The position numbers and the translations under genes were made by a program. DNA of 64,000 bases from QKMZ01 sp012965515 (GTDB lineage: Bacteria > Cyanobacteriota > Vampirovibrionia > Obscuribacterales > Obscuribacteraceae): NCBI GenBank assembly GCA_937879965.1, contig CALFMP010000010.1:348379-412378 (forward strand). Direction: 5' to 3'. Positions within the stretch are counted from its first letter, which is position 1. The number at the start of each line of letters is the position of its first letter. A model generated the notes under the pieces. The model saw only the letters and a program-made list of their open reading frames with translations. It did no database searches and was not told the DNA's origin. Positions 18,556 to 27,459 of this stretch are shown here, one piece after another.

Positions 18556-20346
18556 GTGCAAGGCTCTTTAAGCGGTATTTCTAAAGAACCGGCACAAGTA
18601 ATGCCCGCTCTCGATCAACCTTCAGAGAACATTGCTAAAACTGCGCCTTCTCTGCGCACTGATTTCCTTTTGCTCGGATTGCTAGTTCTTCTTGAACTTC
18701 TGCTCTTTGCACCGTTTGTAGGAAAAGTCGGCTTTTACCTTGACGATTGGACGATGGTTTCGCTCTTGCATGGCGGGCCTCAAGATATAGTCGGGGCTTT
18801 TGCCAATTACTTCTTCAATGATCCCAAAGTGATTATTCGACCCGTCGAGGTACTGCACTTTGGGCTGCTCTACAAGATCTTTGGAACACGCCCTCTGGGT
18901 TATCACCTGGTTAATGGATTTTTCGAGATCTGTGTGATTGTCCTTCTCTACTTTGCGTTGAAACGCTTCACCGGCAGTCGTTTCTTAGCCTTTGCATCGA
19001 CTGCGGCTTTCGTTATCTACCCCATTCGCGACTCGACGCATTATTGGATTTTGTGCAGCTCCGTGTCATTGAGCCTGGCTCTGTACTTGGGCAGCCTGAT
19101 TTTGTCTTTGAAGGGACTGCAAGAGAAGAAAGCAAAGCTCTACGTTGCCGCTGCCGTGCCTTTTGCAATCAGTCTGTTCAATTATGAGGTGTTCATGCCG
19201 TTCGCGTGCCTGAGCGCCCTGTGTGTGCTTCTAATGAGCTTGAGAGAAGATAGTTTTGCCAGCTCATTGCGACAAGCAATCTACTCTTTCATCCCGCTCT
19301 TTGTAAGCGCCCTTTTTTTGTTCGGCTACCAGAGGTTTATCGTGCCCCGTCTGGGGATTGGCTTTTTGCACAAGGTCGACTTCGATCCGGGGCAAGTCCT
19401 GCACGTAGTCGCTGCCGGCACGGGTATTTCCAATATCTTTGCTGCCATGCCGTTCTTCCAAGAACAAGTATCTATACTGCTCATGAACCCGCTGACCGGC
19501 TGGAATGTACTTTCGCTTGCCTTGATACTGGCAGGTACGGCTTTGACCTCGTTCATTCTTCTTTCTGCCGAGTCCGGTAAGGTGAAGCTGCGGACCATGC
19601 TCGAACTGGCGGTGGTGGGTGCTGCGGCAATTGTCACTTCTCTTGCGATTTTTGGTTTGAACAATCAATATGAGCCTACTCTTCTGACGCTCGTCAATCG
19701 CATTTTTACGGGCGCATCGCTGGGCTGGAGTTTGATTTTCAGCTCGCTTCTATTGGCTGCTGCAACGGTGGTGTTCCAGAAAATAAAGGACAAGAGGATC
19801 CACAAGTCGGCGGTCGTCTTTCTTTCTCTATTATTGTCATTTTTTGCTGTTTTCTTCACGCTTGTAAATTGGCAGCTTGCCAATCCCTGGGTTGTTTCCC
19901 AGCGCGCGCAGCAGGACGTGATTTATCTGATGAAAGGCATGCGTGGAAAGCTGAAGCACCCCGATGCCGTTATTCTTACGGACTTCCCTCGCTATGTGAT
20001 GTGGAGCCCTGTGTTCGATGGTACGTGGGATTTTCAATCGATGGTACGGATTGTTTTGAACGATCCGAAAATTCGAGCAGGCGTTGTTTGCGATCGGCTT
20101 GTTATCGGAAAAGACGACATAAAAGACATCTCTGTCGGGTATACTTGCGCGACATTTCCACTGAAAAACATCAAAGTTTTCGTTCCTGAGCGCAATGAGC
20201 TGATTTCCGTAAGTTCTCCTCAGGATTTTGTGGATATTGCTGCCGCGCACAGTGAAAAGTCGATTCTGAGCGGTGATACGCTGGACAAGTGGAGGCGTCA
20301 AGTCGCGGCGCTTTCAGCGGCAAGCTCCAAGAGTGAAGAGAAGTGA
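18556..20346 (+). CDS. GT-C fold membrane glycosyltransferase
   Basis: A 596-residue protein with about 11-12 helices. The first periplasmic loop has VGFYLDDWTMVSLL, the paired acidic residues expected of GT-C enzymes that use polyprenyl-phosphate sugars. It is followed by IIRPVEVLHFGLLYKIFG and GYHLVNGFF. The last 150 residues form a soluble domain. I list the GTG at 18556; an ATG at 18601 would drop 15 polar residues and is equally possible. It lies 21 nt after cysNC and its stop overlaps the next GT2 by 4 nt, so it is part of the cysD operon. A relative is at 29123. The sugar is unknown. Confidence 0.8.
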   Translation: MQGSLSGISKEPAQVMPALDQPSENIAKTAPSLRTDFLLLGLLVLLELLLFAPFVGKVGFYLDDWTMVSLLHGGPQDIVGAFANYFFNDPKVIIRPVEVLHFGLLYKIFGTRPLGYHLVNGFFEICVIVLLYFALKRFTGSRFLAFASTAAFVIYPIRDSTHYWILCSSVSLSLALYLGSLILSLKGLQEKKAKLYVAAAVPFAISLFNYEVFMPFACLSALCVLLMSLREDSFASSLRQAIYSFIPLFVSALFLFGYQRFIVPRLGIGFLHKVDFDPGQVLHVVAAGTGISNIFAAMPFFQEQVSILLMNPLTGWNVLSLALILAGTALTSFILLSAESGKVKLRTMLELAVVGAAAIVTSLAIFGLNNQYEPTLLTLVNRIFTGASLGWSLIFSSLLLAAATVVFQKIKDKRIHKSAVVFLSLLLSFFAVFFTLVNWQLANPWVVSQRAQQDVIYLMKGMRGKLKHPDAVILTDFPRYVMWSPVFDGTWDFQSMVRIVLNDPKIRAGVVCDRLVIGKDDIKDISVGYTCATFPLKNIKVFVPERNELISVSSPQDFVDIAAAHSEKSILSGDTLDKWRRQVAALSAASSKSEEK

Positions 20347-21431
20347 CACCAAAAGTATCGATACTGCTGCCCGTCTATAATGGCGAGAAATTCCTGGACG
20401 CTGCTGTTGCCAGCGTTTTGGCGCAGACGCCTGCGGACTTCGAATTGCTCGTTGTCGATGATTGTTCTACAGATGGCTCTGTAGATATTATCGAACGCCT
20501 GAGAAAGCAGGATTCACGAATAAAGTTCATTAGAAACGAGCAGAATCTGGGTCTGTTCGCCAATTACAATCGTTGCCTGCAGCAGGCTTTAGGGGAATTC
20601 ATCAAACCATTTGCGCAAGACGACATCCTCGCACCGTCCGCTCTCGAGAAGATGATTGACGTTCTTACAAAAGAAAAGTCCGTTGCGCTGACGTCCTGTG
20701 CGCGCAACATTATCGATGCCGCAGGAGATGTGATTAGGAAGAAAAAACCGTTTGCTGGTTCAAGACAGCTAAAGGGACAGGATGTAATTCTCTACAACAT
20801 GCTGGCAATAACCAACTGGATCGGCGAGCCGAGTACCGTGATGTTCCGCAAGCGATATGCCGGCACCGGATTTGATACCAGGCTCTTTCACTATGGCGAT
20901 CTCGAGATGTGGTTTAAGGTGCTGATGAATGGCGATTATTACTACATCGATGAGCCTCTAGCCAGCTTCAGAACGCATGCGGGCAGTGCTACGAATAAGA
21001 ATTTGAGCGGATTATTGTTTGCTTTGGACATTGTGTCCATGTCCGAGACTTATTCACAAGTGCTTGCTGATACGGGCATCTCCGACGAACTCTACAAACG
21101 CTGTATTGCAGAATATGCGGCCTTGCAGGTTGACGAGCTTGTGCGCAACGACGGGCTTGATGTGGAAAGTGTTATCGCCGCGGCCAGAAAAGGCGCAAGG
21201 ATAGGGATATCCGGAGACGATAAGGAAACAGCTCTGAGAATGATGGATGCATTTATCGCTCTCAGCTTTCACACTCTGCGGACGCTCACTCATACGCTTA
21301 AAGAGCTCAGCGACGTGGAGTGCCGCTTGGGCTCTGACAAAGAGTACTTAAGCCGGCGCCTGGAACACATGGAGCAGAGTACATCGTGGCGTCTGACTGC
21401 CCCGATACGAAAATTGCTCAGCCAGCAATAG
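20343..21431 (+). CDS. GT2 family glycosyltransferase
   Basis: A 362-residue GT-A enzyme starting at GTG inside a GTGA overlap with the preceding gene. It shows VSILLPVYNGEKFLDAAVAS, the uridine-binding LLVVDDCSTDGS, and FIKPFAQDDILAP, where the acidic motif is QDD. The segment YGDLEMWFKVL supplies the E-D region near the catalytic base, followed by PLASFRTH. The C-terminal 60 residues contain a coiled-coil stretch ending WRLTAPIRKLL, a tail common in rhamnan and O-antigen transferases. It is the last gene of the cysD operon. Confidence 0.9.
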   Translation: MTPKVSILLPVYNGEKFLDAAVASVLAQTPADFELLVVDDCSTDGSVDIIERLRKQDSRIKFIRNEQNLGLFANYNRCLQQALGEFIKPFAQDDILAPSALEKMIDVLTKEKSVALTSCARNIIDAAGDVIRKKKPFAGSRQLKGQDVILYNMLAITNWIGEPSTVMFRKRYAGTGFDTRLFHYGDLEMWFKVLMNGDYYYIDEPLASFRTHAGSATNKNLSGLLFALDIVSMSETYSQVLADTGISDELYKRCIAEYAALQVDELVRNDGLDVESVIAAARKGARIGISGDDKETALRMMDAFIALSFHTLRTLTHTLKELSDVECRLGSDKEYLSRRLEHMEQSTSWRLTAPIRKLLSQQ

Positions 21432-21451
21432 CTCCGTTTCACTAGTTTTTA

Positions 21452-21500
21452 GCGACGCATGGTGTTGCCCGTTCTATCATAAGTCGACGCCATGCGTCGC
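21452..21500. repeat. 11-bp inverted repeat with 27-nt loop in a convergent spacer
   Basis: GCGACGCATGG (21452-21462) pairs exactly with CCATGCGTCGC (21490-21500). A perfect 14-nt palindrome, GGCTGCCGGCAGCC, follows at 21512-21525. Both sit between convergent genes, where a bidirectional terminator is expected, but neither has an adjacent T-run. Confidence 0.6.
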
Positions 21501-21557
21501 CCTTAGTATCCGGCTGCCGGCAGCCAGAGGAAAAGACAGCGGCATTGTCGAGTTCGA

Positions 21558-23009
21558 TTAGAACTGGAAGTAGATGAAAGGCGTCGAGTTGTCGGGGCAG
21601 AACGTGACAATGGAGAGAATCACAATTGCGAAATAGAGTGCCTTGGCAGGCGCCGGCACGCGATGGCAGAATCCGGATTGTCTCAAATATCCAACTACTG
21701 GAGTAGCGACCAACAGAAGCGCCACAATGACCATGACAGTCGGTATGATCACCGGAAGCTCGTGGCGGAACACCAGGAAATGACCGGCTTCCGCTTTGGT
21801 GAAAATGGGAGAGAGGAAAACCATTTTCTTGACCATGCTGAATGCTGCGCCGATGTCTGTTATTCGGAAGAAAACCCAGCCGATGCAGACTGCGTGGAAA
21901 GTGAGCACAATCGAGAGAATATTGAACAATTTGCTATCGAAGAAGGCACGCAAGTGGGTGGTGTTTTCGCGCCAATTGCTGAAGTTTCTATGCACGATCA
22001 AGCAAAGCCCGTGATAAATGCCCCAAACAACGAAGTTCCAAGAAGCGCCGTGCCAGAGCCCACCGAGAGCCATGGTCAATAGGAGGTTGCGATCGGTGTT
22101 GAGCTTGCTTCCCCTGGATCCGCCCAGAGGGATGAATAGATAGTCTCTCAACCATGTGGATAATGAAATGTGCCAGCGTCTCCAGAAGTCGGACATATTG
22201 CTGGCGATGTATGGCAGATTGAAGTTGATGGGAATGTGATAACCGAATAAGAGCGCCGATCCGCGACCAATGTCGGTATAGCCCGAGAAGTCGAAATAGA
22301 TTTGAAATGCAAATGCGTACGCCATCAGCCAGGTCTCCGGCGAGCCGTAAGACGAATGCGTATTCGACATCATGTCGACCAGCACCGCCAGGTTGTCGGC
22401 AAGCAGAAGTTTCTTCGCTACGCCCATAATGATGAGCGGAATTCCCTCGTCAAAGTAGCTGAGGCTGATTTTCTTTTCTTCCTGCATCTGCGCTTGAAAG
22501 TCGGGAAACCGCTTGATCGGTCCGGCTATCTGTGTGGGGAAGAATGCGGCAAACAAGGCAAAAAGAACGAATGAATCAATCGGTTTGCGACCGCGATTGA
22601 TCTCGAATAAGTAGTGAATGAATTCAAAGACGAAGAAGGAAATGCCTAGCGGCAAAATGATGTTCAGCGCCAGATGAGAATTGGAGTGTGTTATCGGGCG
22701 CAACAACGCTTCAAAAGAGCTGATGAAGAAATTTGTGTATTTGAAATACCCCAGGCAAAGCAAGTTTATGGCTACGCCTATGGCAAAAATATGCTTTCTT
22801 TTCGCTTCGGATCTCCAAAGCAATTGGCCCCAGAGCCAGTTAAATAGCGTCAGTCCAAGAATCAGAAGCCCGAAAACCGGAATCCAGCTCATGTAGAAGA
22901 AGTAGCTTGCCAAAAGCAGCATAGGCAAGCGAAAACGCTGCGGAAGCAGCCAGTAAAGAAGGACTACCGCGGGCAGAAACAGGAGATATTCAAAGCTCGT
23001 GAAAATCAT
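21558..23009 (-). CDS. MBOAT family O-acyltransferase (AlgI/DltB-like)
   Basis: A 483-residue polytopic acyltransferase of the AlgI/PatA type, which moves acyl groups across the membrane for O-acylation of extracellular glycans. Signatures are MIFTSFEYLLFLPAVVLLYW at the start, then FFPTQIAGPIKRFPDFQ, DFWRRWHISLSTWLRDYLF, and GGLWHGASWNFVVWGIYHG with the conserved catalytic His. The start is the ATG at 23009, which has AGGA 9 nt upstream; the frame is open a further 8 codons. AlgI enzymes usually work with an SGNH-type partner. None is adjacent, but a membrane-anchored SGNH-like protein lies at the left window edge. Confidence 0.92.
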   Translation of the reverse strand: MIFTSFEYLLFLPAVVLLYWLLPQRFRLPMLLLASYFFYMSWIPVFGLLILGLTLFNWLWGQLLWRSEAKRKHIFAIGVAINLLCLGYFKYTNFFISSFEALLRPITHSNSHLALNIILPLGISFFVFEFIHYLFEINRGRKPIDSFVLFALFAAFFPTQIAGPIKRFPDFQAQMQEEKKISLSYFDEGIPLIIMGVAKKLLLADNLAVLVDMMSNTHSSYGSPETWLMAYAFAFQIYFDFSGYTDIGRGSALLFGYHIPINFNLPYIASNMSDFWRRWHISLSTWLRDYLFIPLGGSRGSKLNTDRNLLLTMALGGLWHGASWNFVVWGIYHGLCLIVHRNFSNWRENTTHLRAFFDSKLFNILSIVLTFHAVCIGWVFFRITDIGAAFSMVKKMVFLSPIFTKAEAGHFLVFRHELPVIIPTVMVIVALLLVATPVVGYLRQSGFCHRVPAPAKALYFAIVILSIVTFCPDNSTPFIYFQF

Positions 23010-23200
23010 CCGAGAATGTCCTGAACAGCGCATAAATGCAGGAAAAACACTGCGATGTTAGCACGGCTGTCAAGGCGCTCGCTGATATTTAGAAAAGGCG
23101 CACAATTAATTGTTTCTCTTATTTATGTGTTAGGTCGAAATTCAAGTTGCCGGGCTGTTGTACTGTCTTTAGTGGCATCTTGTTCGCTTACGGTTCGTTA

Positions 23201-25861
23201 ATGTCTCGCCCGCTACTACTCGGCATTTTTGCGCTCTCACTGGCTTTTCGCCTCTGGTTCAATTTTGTCTTTCCTCATGTGAATAATGCCGGCGCCGCCG
23301 ATGGTTCCGAATATTTGCGTTTGGCGCAGGCGCTCGACCGCTATTTCAGTCAGCCGAATAGTGAATTGTCGATACTTTCTGGTTTCAAGCAATCAGGCCC
23401 GATATTCCCGCTTTTCATTCTTTTTTGCCAGAAGGTGGGCGCAATTTTTGGCTCCTTCTCGAATTCGACGGCGCCGCTTTTCGGGCAGTGTGTGCTTGCT
23501 TCGCTTGCTGATGTTTTCCTTTGTCAGACAGCCAATCTTCTCTGGGGGCGGCAATCCGCGCTCATCTGCGCCGCCTTCACAATTTTCTATCCTGCTTATT
23601 TGATCAACTCTGGACGACTCTATGCTGAAAGTTTCTCCACTTCTTTGAGCATTATTCTTCTCTACATCATGTGCCGTGGCTTCGTCGGCGAAAAGCGCAG
23701 TTGGATTCAGTTTTTATCACTGGGTATAGGGCTGGCTTCATTGCAGTTGGCCCGCTCAGTAATGATTTTGCTATCGGTCATTAGCTTGCCTTTGACCTAC
23801 TTGCAGGAGCGAAAGAATGCCGCCATCAAAGCTCTAGGTCTTCTCTTGATCGGCATGGCATTGGTGATGATTCCGTGGTTGTGTGCTCAAAAGGCCGTTT
23901 TGAACAAAGCCAGTCTGGTTGTCGATCGCGTAGGTAATTACAATCTCTTTGTAGGCACCAATCCCGATATCAGCGGATGGCTTTCATATCCATATCCGGA
24001 CGGTACCGGCATAGAAAGTCGCTCTGCGCTTTCAGTTCTGAAAAGCAATCTCAAGCTCTCGCCAAGCCGTTCGTTGAAACTTATGCTCGATAAACCGTTT
24101 CGTTTGGCGAAGTTTCCGTGGAACGATTTTCGTACGGAGGTCGGTCTTTTCACATTTCCCGTGCAAGTTGCATATCATCAAATTTTGCTTTTGCTCTGCG
24201 CTGTCGGAATTTGCCTGGCGTTTCTAACAAATGCTGACGGGCGGCCGGCACAAAGTGGAGTTCTCAAAGCGCGGTTGATGCTTTTCATTTACTTTGCCAG
24301 TCATGCAATCTATTGGTTTTTTATCACTGTTCCACGCTACAACCTGACTGCAACTCCGGTTCTAATTCTCTTTGCCGCGGCTGGGGCGGCAGCGATTGTC
24401 ACTGTGTCGAGACAGAGCCCGATGCGGGCGCTTGTGCTCGTTAATGCGCTCGTTCTGTTTTTCCTTAGCGCGCGGTTGCGTGAACTTGGATTGCTTTTCC
24501 AGTTTACGGACAATCCTTTCGTTTCCCTTCTTCTGCTTTGTTTGTTGAAAGCGCTTATAGCTGCGCTCTTCTTCATTTTGCTCTGGAAAGCATCTCCACG
24601 AGCAGCCGAAAGAAGTAATTGGTCGCAAGCGGTGTCAATCTGCGTGGCTCTATTTTCGGTTTTCTTGGTTGCTTATCCGGCCCGCGCCAACGGAAGGCCT
24701 TTCGAATGGCAGACAATCGTGCGTGAGAAGGGCGATAAGATTGTCCAACTGTTTGATTTCGGCAAAGCTGATCTTGGTGCCATTGCAGACAAGCAGATGT
24801 TTCTTCTTCTGGACATAGATAGAGCTGATGATTTCATTGAGAACGCACAAGTTACTGTCAATGGAGAGATCTTGCCTGGTCCAGTAATTCCAGGCATCTC
24901 GTTGACTCAAGACTTTGCCGCCGCGAAATACACGGGTAAAGATCAGGATCAAATTTATTTCGAGTGCGAGTGGGTTTATGATCGTATGTGTTTTGCTGCG
25001 GACTGTGCTGCCAGTGATATTAGACAATGGTTCGTTTTGCCTTTGCCACCGAGTGCGGTGAAGAAGTTAATTGCGTCCGGATTGATGACTGTGGAAGTTG
25101 AGAACAAAACTGGTGCAGGCGCTTTCAAAGTCTTCGGGAATTATCCGCCGGTAAGCTTTTTTCCCACGGTCTTTTCGTCCTCCTGGGAAAAGGCTTTCTA
25201 CGGAGTTGAAAACGATCACGGCTTCACTGACAGTCGCTACGACGAGAAACTCGATTTGTCACGGCACAAAGCTTCCAACTTCATCGTTTCCGGTCGTCCT
25301 GCCGGCCGTGACCTCTCGCCGGCAACCGGCTTGCAGACCGGAAAATACAATATGCTTCTAACTGCTTCATCGCAAGCTAATGAGACCCAGAGTTTTACTC
25401 TCTCGCATGCGCTGCCCAAGAAACTTAGCTTGAATAGTCTTGAGTCCAAAGCCTATTCAACGAGTGTCTCCAGCCATCTGCCACCCACCTCAACAGAGAT
25501 GTGGGTGTTTCGTTTGAGGGGCAAATCTTTTGTAAGGAATGCAACTAAAAGAACGCAGGGTAGAGCGAGAGTTGAGCCGAAAGTGAAGGTTCTGCTTGCT
25601 GACGAATCAGGCAAGACTTTTTCCTATCCGTGCCGATGGTTGCCTCGTTTCCTGCCCGCTTATGGCGAGCCGAAGGACTTTGATTATTGTTTTCCAATGA
25701 TACCGGCTCAGCTTAAGGAGAAGATTGCTTCAATCGAAGTTTCCTTTCAGAGAAAAGATACTGTCGAGGCATCGGACGAAACTCTGGAAATTGAGGATTT
25801 AGGACTGGAGATAGTGCCACTCTCAGCCAACCCGCTCTCCAGACAAAACCGACTTTATTGA
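23201..25861 (+). CDS. GT39/PMT-like membrane glycosyltransferase with large C-terminal domain
   Basis: An 886-residue protein. The first helix (LLLGIFALSLAFRLWFNFVF) leads into a loop with AADGSEYLRLAQALDRYF, resembling the acidic loop of ArnT/PMT-type GT-C enzymes. About 11 helices extend to residue about 510, and a 380-residue beta-rich extracytoplasmic domain follows. I chose the ATG at 23201; a TTG at 23147 adds 18 residues. The promoter region shares a 113-nt divergent spacer with the MBOAT gene that includes the perfect palindrome ACAATTAATTGT (23102-23113). Probable role is transfer of a lipid-linked sugar outside the membrane; substrate unknown. Confidence 0.75.
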   Translation: MSRPLLLGIFALSLAFRLWFNFVFPHVNNAGAADGSEYLRLAQALDRYFSQPNSELSILSGFKQSGPIFPLFILFCQKVGAIFGSFSNSTAPLFGQCVLASLADVFLCQTANLLWGRQSALICAAFTIFYPAYLINSGRLYAESFSTSLSIILLYIMCRGFVGEKRSWIQFLSLGIGLASLQLARSVMILLSVISLPLTYLQERKNAAIKALGLLLIGMALVMIPWLCAQKAVLNKASLVVDRVGNYNLFVGTNPDISGWLSYPYPDGTGIESRSALSVLKSNLKLSPSRSLKLMLDKPFRLAKFPWNDFRTEVGLFTFPVQVAYHQILLLLCAVGICLAFLTNADGRPAQSGVLKARLMLFIYFASHAIYWFFITVPRYNLTATPVLILFAAAGAAAIVTVSRQSPMRALVLVNALVLFFLSARLRELGLLFQFTDNPFVSLLLLCLLKALIAALFFILLWKASPRAAERSNWSQAVSICVALFSVFLVAYPARANGRPFEWQTIVREKGDKIVQLFDFGKADLGAIADKQMFLLLDIDRADDFIENAQVTVNGEILPGPVIPGISLTQDFAAAKYTGKDQDQIYFECEWVYDRMCFAADCAASDIRQWFVLPLPPSAVKKLIASGLMTVEVENKTGAGAFKVFGNYPPVSFFPTVFSSSWEKAFYGVENDHGFTDSRYDEKLDLSRHKASNFIVSGRPAGRDLSPATGLQTGKYNMLLTASSQANETQSFTLSHALPKKLSLNSLESKAYSTSVSSHLPPTSTEMWVFRLRGKSFVRNATKRTQGRARVEPKVKVLLADESGKTFSYPCRWLPRFLPAYGEPKDFDYCFPMIPAQLKEKIASIEVSFQRKDTVEASDETLEIEDLGLEIVPLSANPLSRQNRLY

Positions 25862-25880
25862 CCTGCTTGCAGTTGAATCC

Positions 25881-26717
25881 ATGCGAATTTGCCTGATTAC
25901 TAAAGAATATCCTGCAAGCAGTCTCAGCGACTCCGAGTCCGTTTACATGACGGAACTGGCGCGAGGACTCGATCTTCTAGGACACGAGGTGACAGTCATT
26001 TGCGCTGAGCACGAGAGTAACACTGGCAATGAAAAGATTCGGGTGGTTGTTGCAGTACCATCAGCGAAAATCGAGCGACTGAAATTGGTTCGGCAAACTA
26101 TGCCCAAGTCCGTAGTCAAAGCGGCATCATTGCTTGGTTTTTGGCATGCATTTGCCGAATGCGGAGCAACATTCGACGTGGTGGAGGCAACTCAGACTCT
26201 TTGCGGGGCGCTACTTACAGCGTTTTCGCGCGAAACGCCAACTGTTTTGCGCGCCAGTTCAATAGAATCGAAGTCCGGAGAATTGAGTACGGAAAAGAAC
26301 TTTGACGATCATTTCGGCAGTCTTACGTCTGATTATGCCTATTCGTGCGTCGACATGTTTAGTTGTGCCTCCCCAAATGCAGCCGACCTAATCCGACAGA
26401 TGCGACACGTGACTGAGCGGCAAGTCACAGTAAATGCTGCTCAAAGGGCGGAAGACATAGCCTCCGCTGCGCTGACAATTTATGCTCATGCAATTGATAA
26501 TTTTTCGCGTGTTAAGAAGCCTCATCTTTATCGACACGGGGCTCTTAGACTAATTCGAAGCACCGAAGACATGATTACTTTGTACGATCGTATGCTTTAT
26601 GACTTGCTATTTAGAGTTTCTTACAAATTCCGCATCGGTCACTGGTTTGGAAAGCTGCGCCGCAACCCAGACTTAATCACGGCGAAGTTAGTTGAGCGAT
26701 TTTCACACAAGGGTTGA
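25881..26717 (+). CDS. GT4-like protein lacking the donor-binding domain
   Basis: A 278-residue protein that begins exactly like the GT4 enzymes here (MRICLITKEYPASS, then ELARGLDLLGHEVTVICAEHE). It follows the acceptor-side Rossmann domain to about residue 175 and then jumps to the final helix and tail of the family, LYDLLFRVSYKFRIGHW. That tail is shared with the 459-residue GT4 at 33508. The whole second Rossmann domain, including the donor-site E-x7-E region, is absent, and the glycine-rich loop near the N-terminus is replaced by SLSDSESVYM. The frame is intact, so this looks like a maintained internal deletion, not a frameshift. It may be non-catalytic or act with a partner. Confidence 0.75.
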   Translation: MRICLITKEYPASSLSDSESVYMTELARGLDLLGHEVTVICAEHESNTGNEKIRVVVAVPSAKIERLKLVRQTMPKSVVKAASLLGFWHAFAECGATFDVVEATQTLCGALLTAFSRETPTVLRASSIESKSGELSTEKNFDDHFGSLTSDYAYSCVDMFSCASPNAADLIRQMRHVTERQVTVNAAQRAEDIASAALTIYAHAIDNFSRVKKPHLYRHGALRLIRSTEDMITLYDRMLYDLLFRVSYKFRIGHWFGKLRRNPDLITAKLVERFSHKG

Positions 26718-26730
26718 AGGTTATTCCAGC

Positions 26731-27336
26731 ATGATCAGATGCACACGTCTGCGACAAACGGCCATAGCGGTAATTGCTGCCAGTCTCTTGAGTGGCTGTG
26801 TGTCCAGTGACAGTGCCTCCTCAATCAAAGCTTACAAGGGTGTCATTAACCTGGAGGACATTAAGTTCGGGGTACCGGAAGAAGTTGCAAAAGCAGCAAG
26901 TCTCACGTTTGTGTTGGATACCAATGCTACGCCGCCGGTTGTGCAATACCTCAGTCGCACTTACGACAAGGATGGCGGTCAATACGCATTAGACTACTTA
27001 AAGGGGTTTCCTCTTTCGCTGCACGTTTTCTATCAAACCCAGCCCGTATCCAAAGAAGTCGCACTGGCTAGATTGCAGAACCTTCTGCCCGCAAGTGCGG
27101 CGAAAGGAGCCGTGAAGAATGCTCCTGAAGTCCAGGTGGATAAGAAAAATCCCCTGGTCGAAACGCGGCTTCACGGGAATTTTCTTAAATCGGAACTAAT
27201 CTATTCGGAAAATGACTCGACCAAGGTAAAGGTTGTTTCCCTTAACGCTCTGTACAAAAAAGGAGAGTTTCAGAGAGGCTCGAAGTCACCTGAAGCTCCA
27301 TCGGATGGCACAAAAACGGAAGCTAAAACTGAGTAA
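26731..27336 (+). CDS. Lipoprotein of unknown function (paralogue of 11856)
   Basis: A 201-residue lipoprotein with signal peptide and lipobox LSGC (Cys23). I use the ATG at 26731, which puts the signal sequence at the N-terminus; the frame extends 13 codons further into the preceding gene. The mature domain repeats the layout of the 11856 protein: YKGVINLEDIKFGVPEEV, QYLSRTYDKDGGQYAL, QPVSKEVALARLQNLLP and a low-complexity Lys/Ala/Glu tail. It lies 13 nt after the truncated GT4. No known domain; a periplasmic or outer-membrane envelope role is likely from the lipobox alone. Confidence 0.82.
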   Translation: MIRCTRLRQTAIAVIAASLLSGCVSSDSASSIKAYKGVINLEDIKFGVPEEVAKAASLTFVLDTNATPPVVQYLSRTYDKDGGQYALDYLKGFPLSLHVFYQTQPVSKEVALARLQNLLPASAAKGAVKNAPEVQVDKKNPLVETRLHGNFLKSELIYSENDSTKVKVVSLNALYKKGEFQRGSKSPEAPSDGTKTEAKTE

Positions 27337-27459
27337 AGCAACCCTCAGGAAGTCCCGAAATGCCCCGTGGATAAGATGTGTTTCGTCCTTGCGAAATTGC
27401 TTCGTGCTAACATCTTGTAATCTCGAAATAGGCTGTCCAGAAGTAATGCGTCAGGATTC

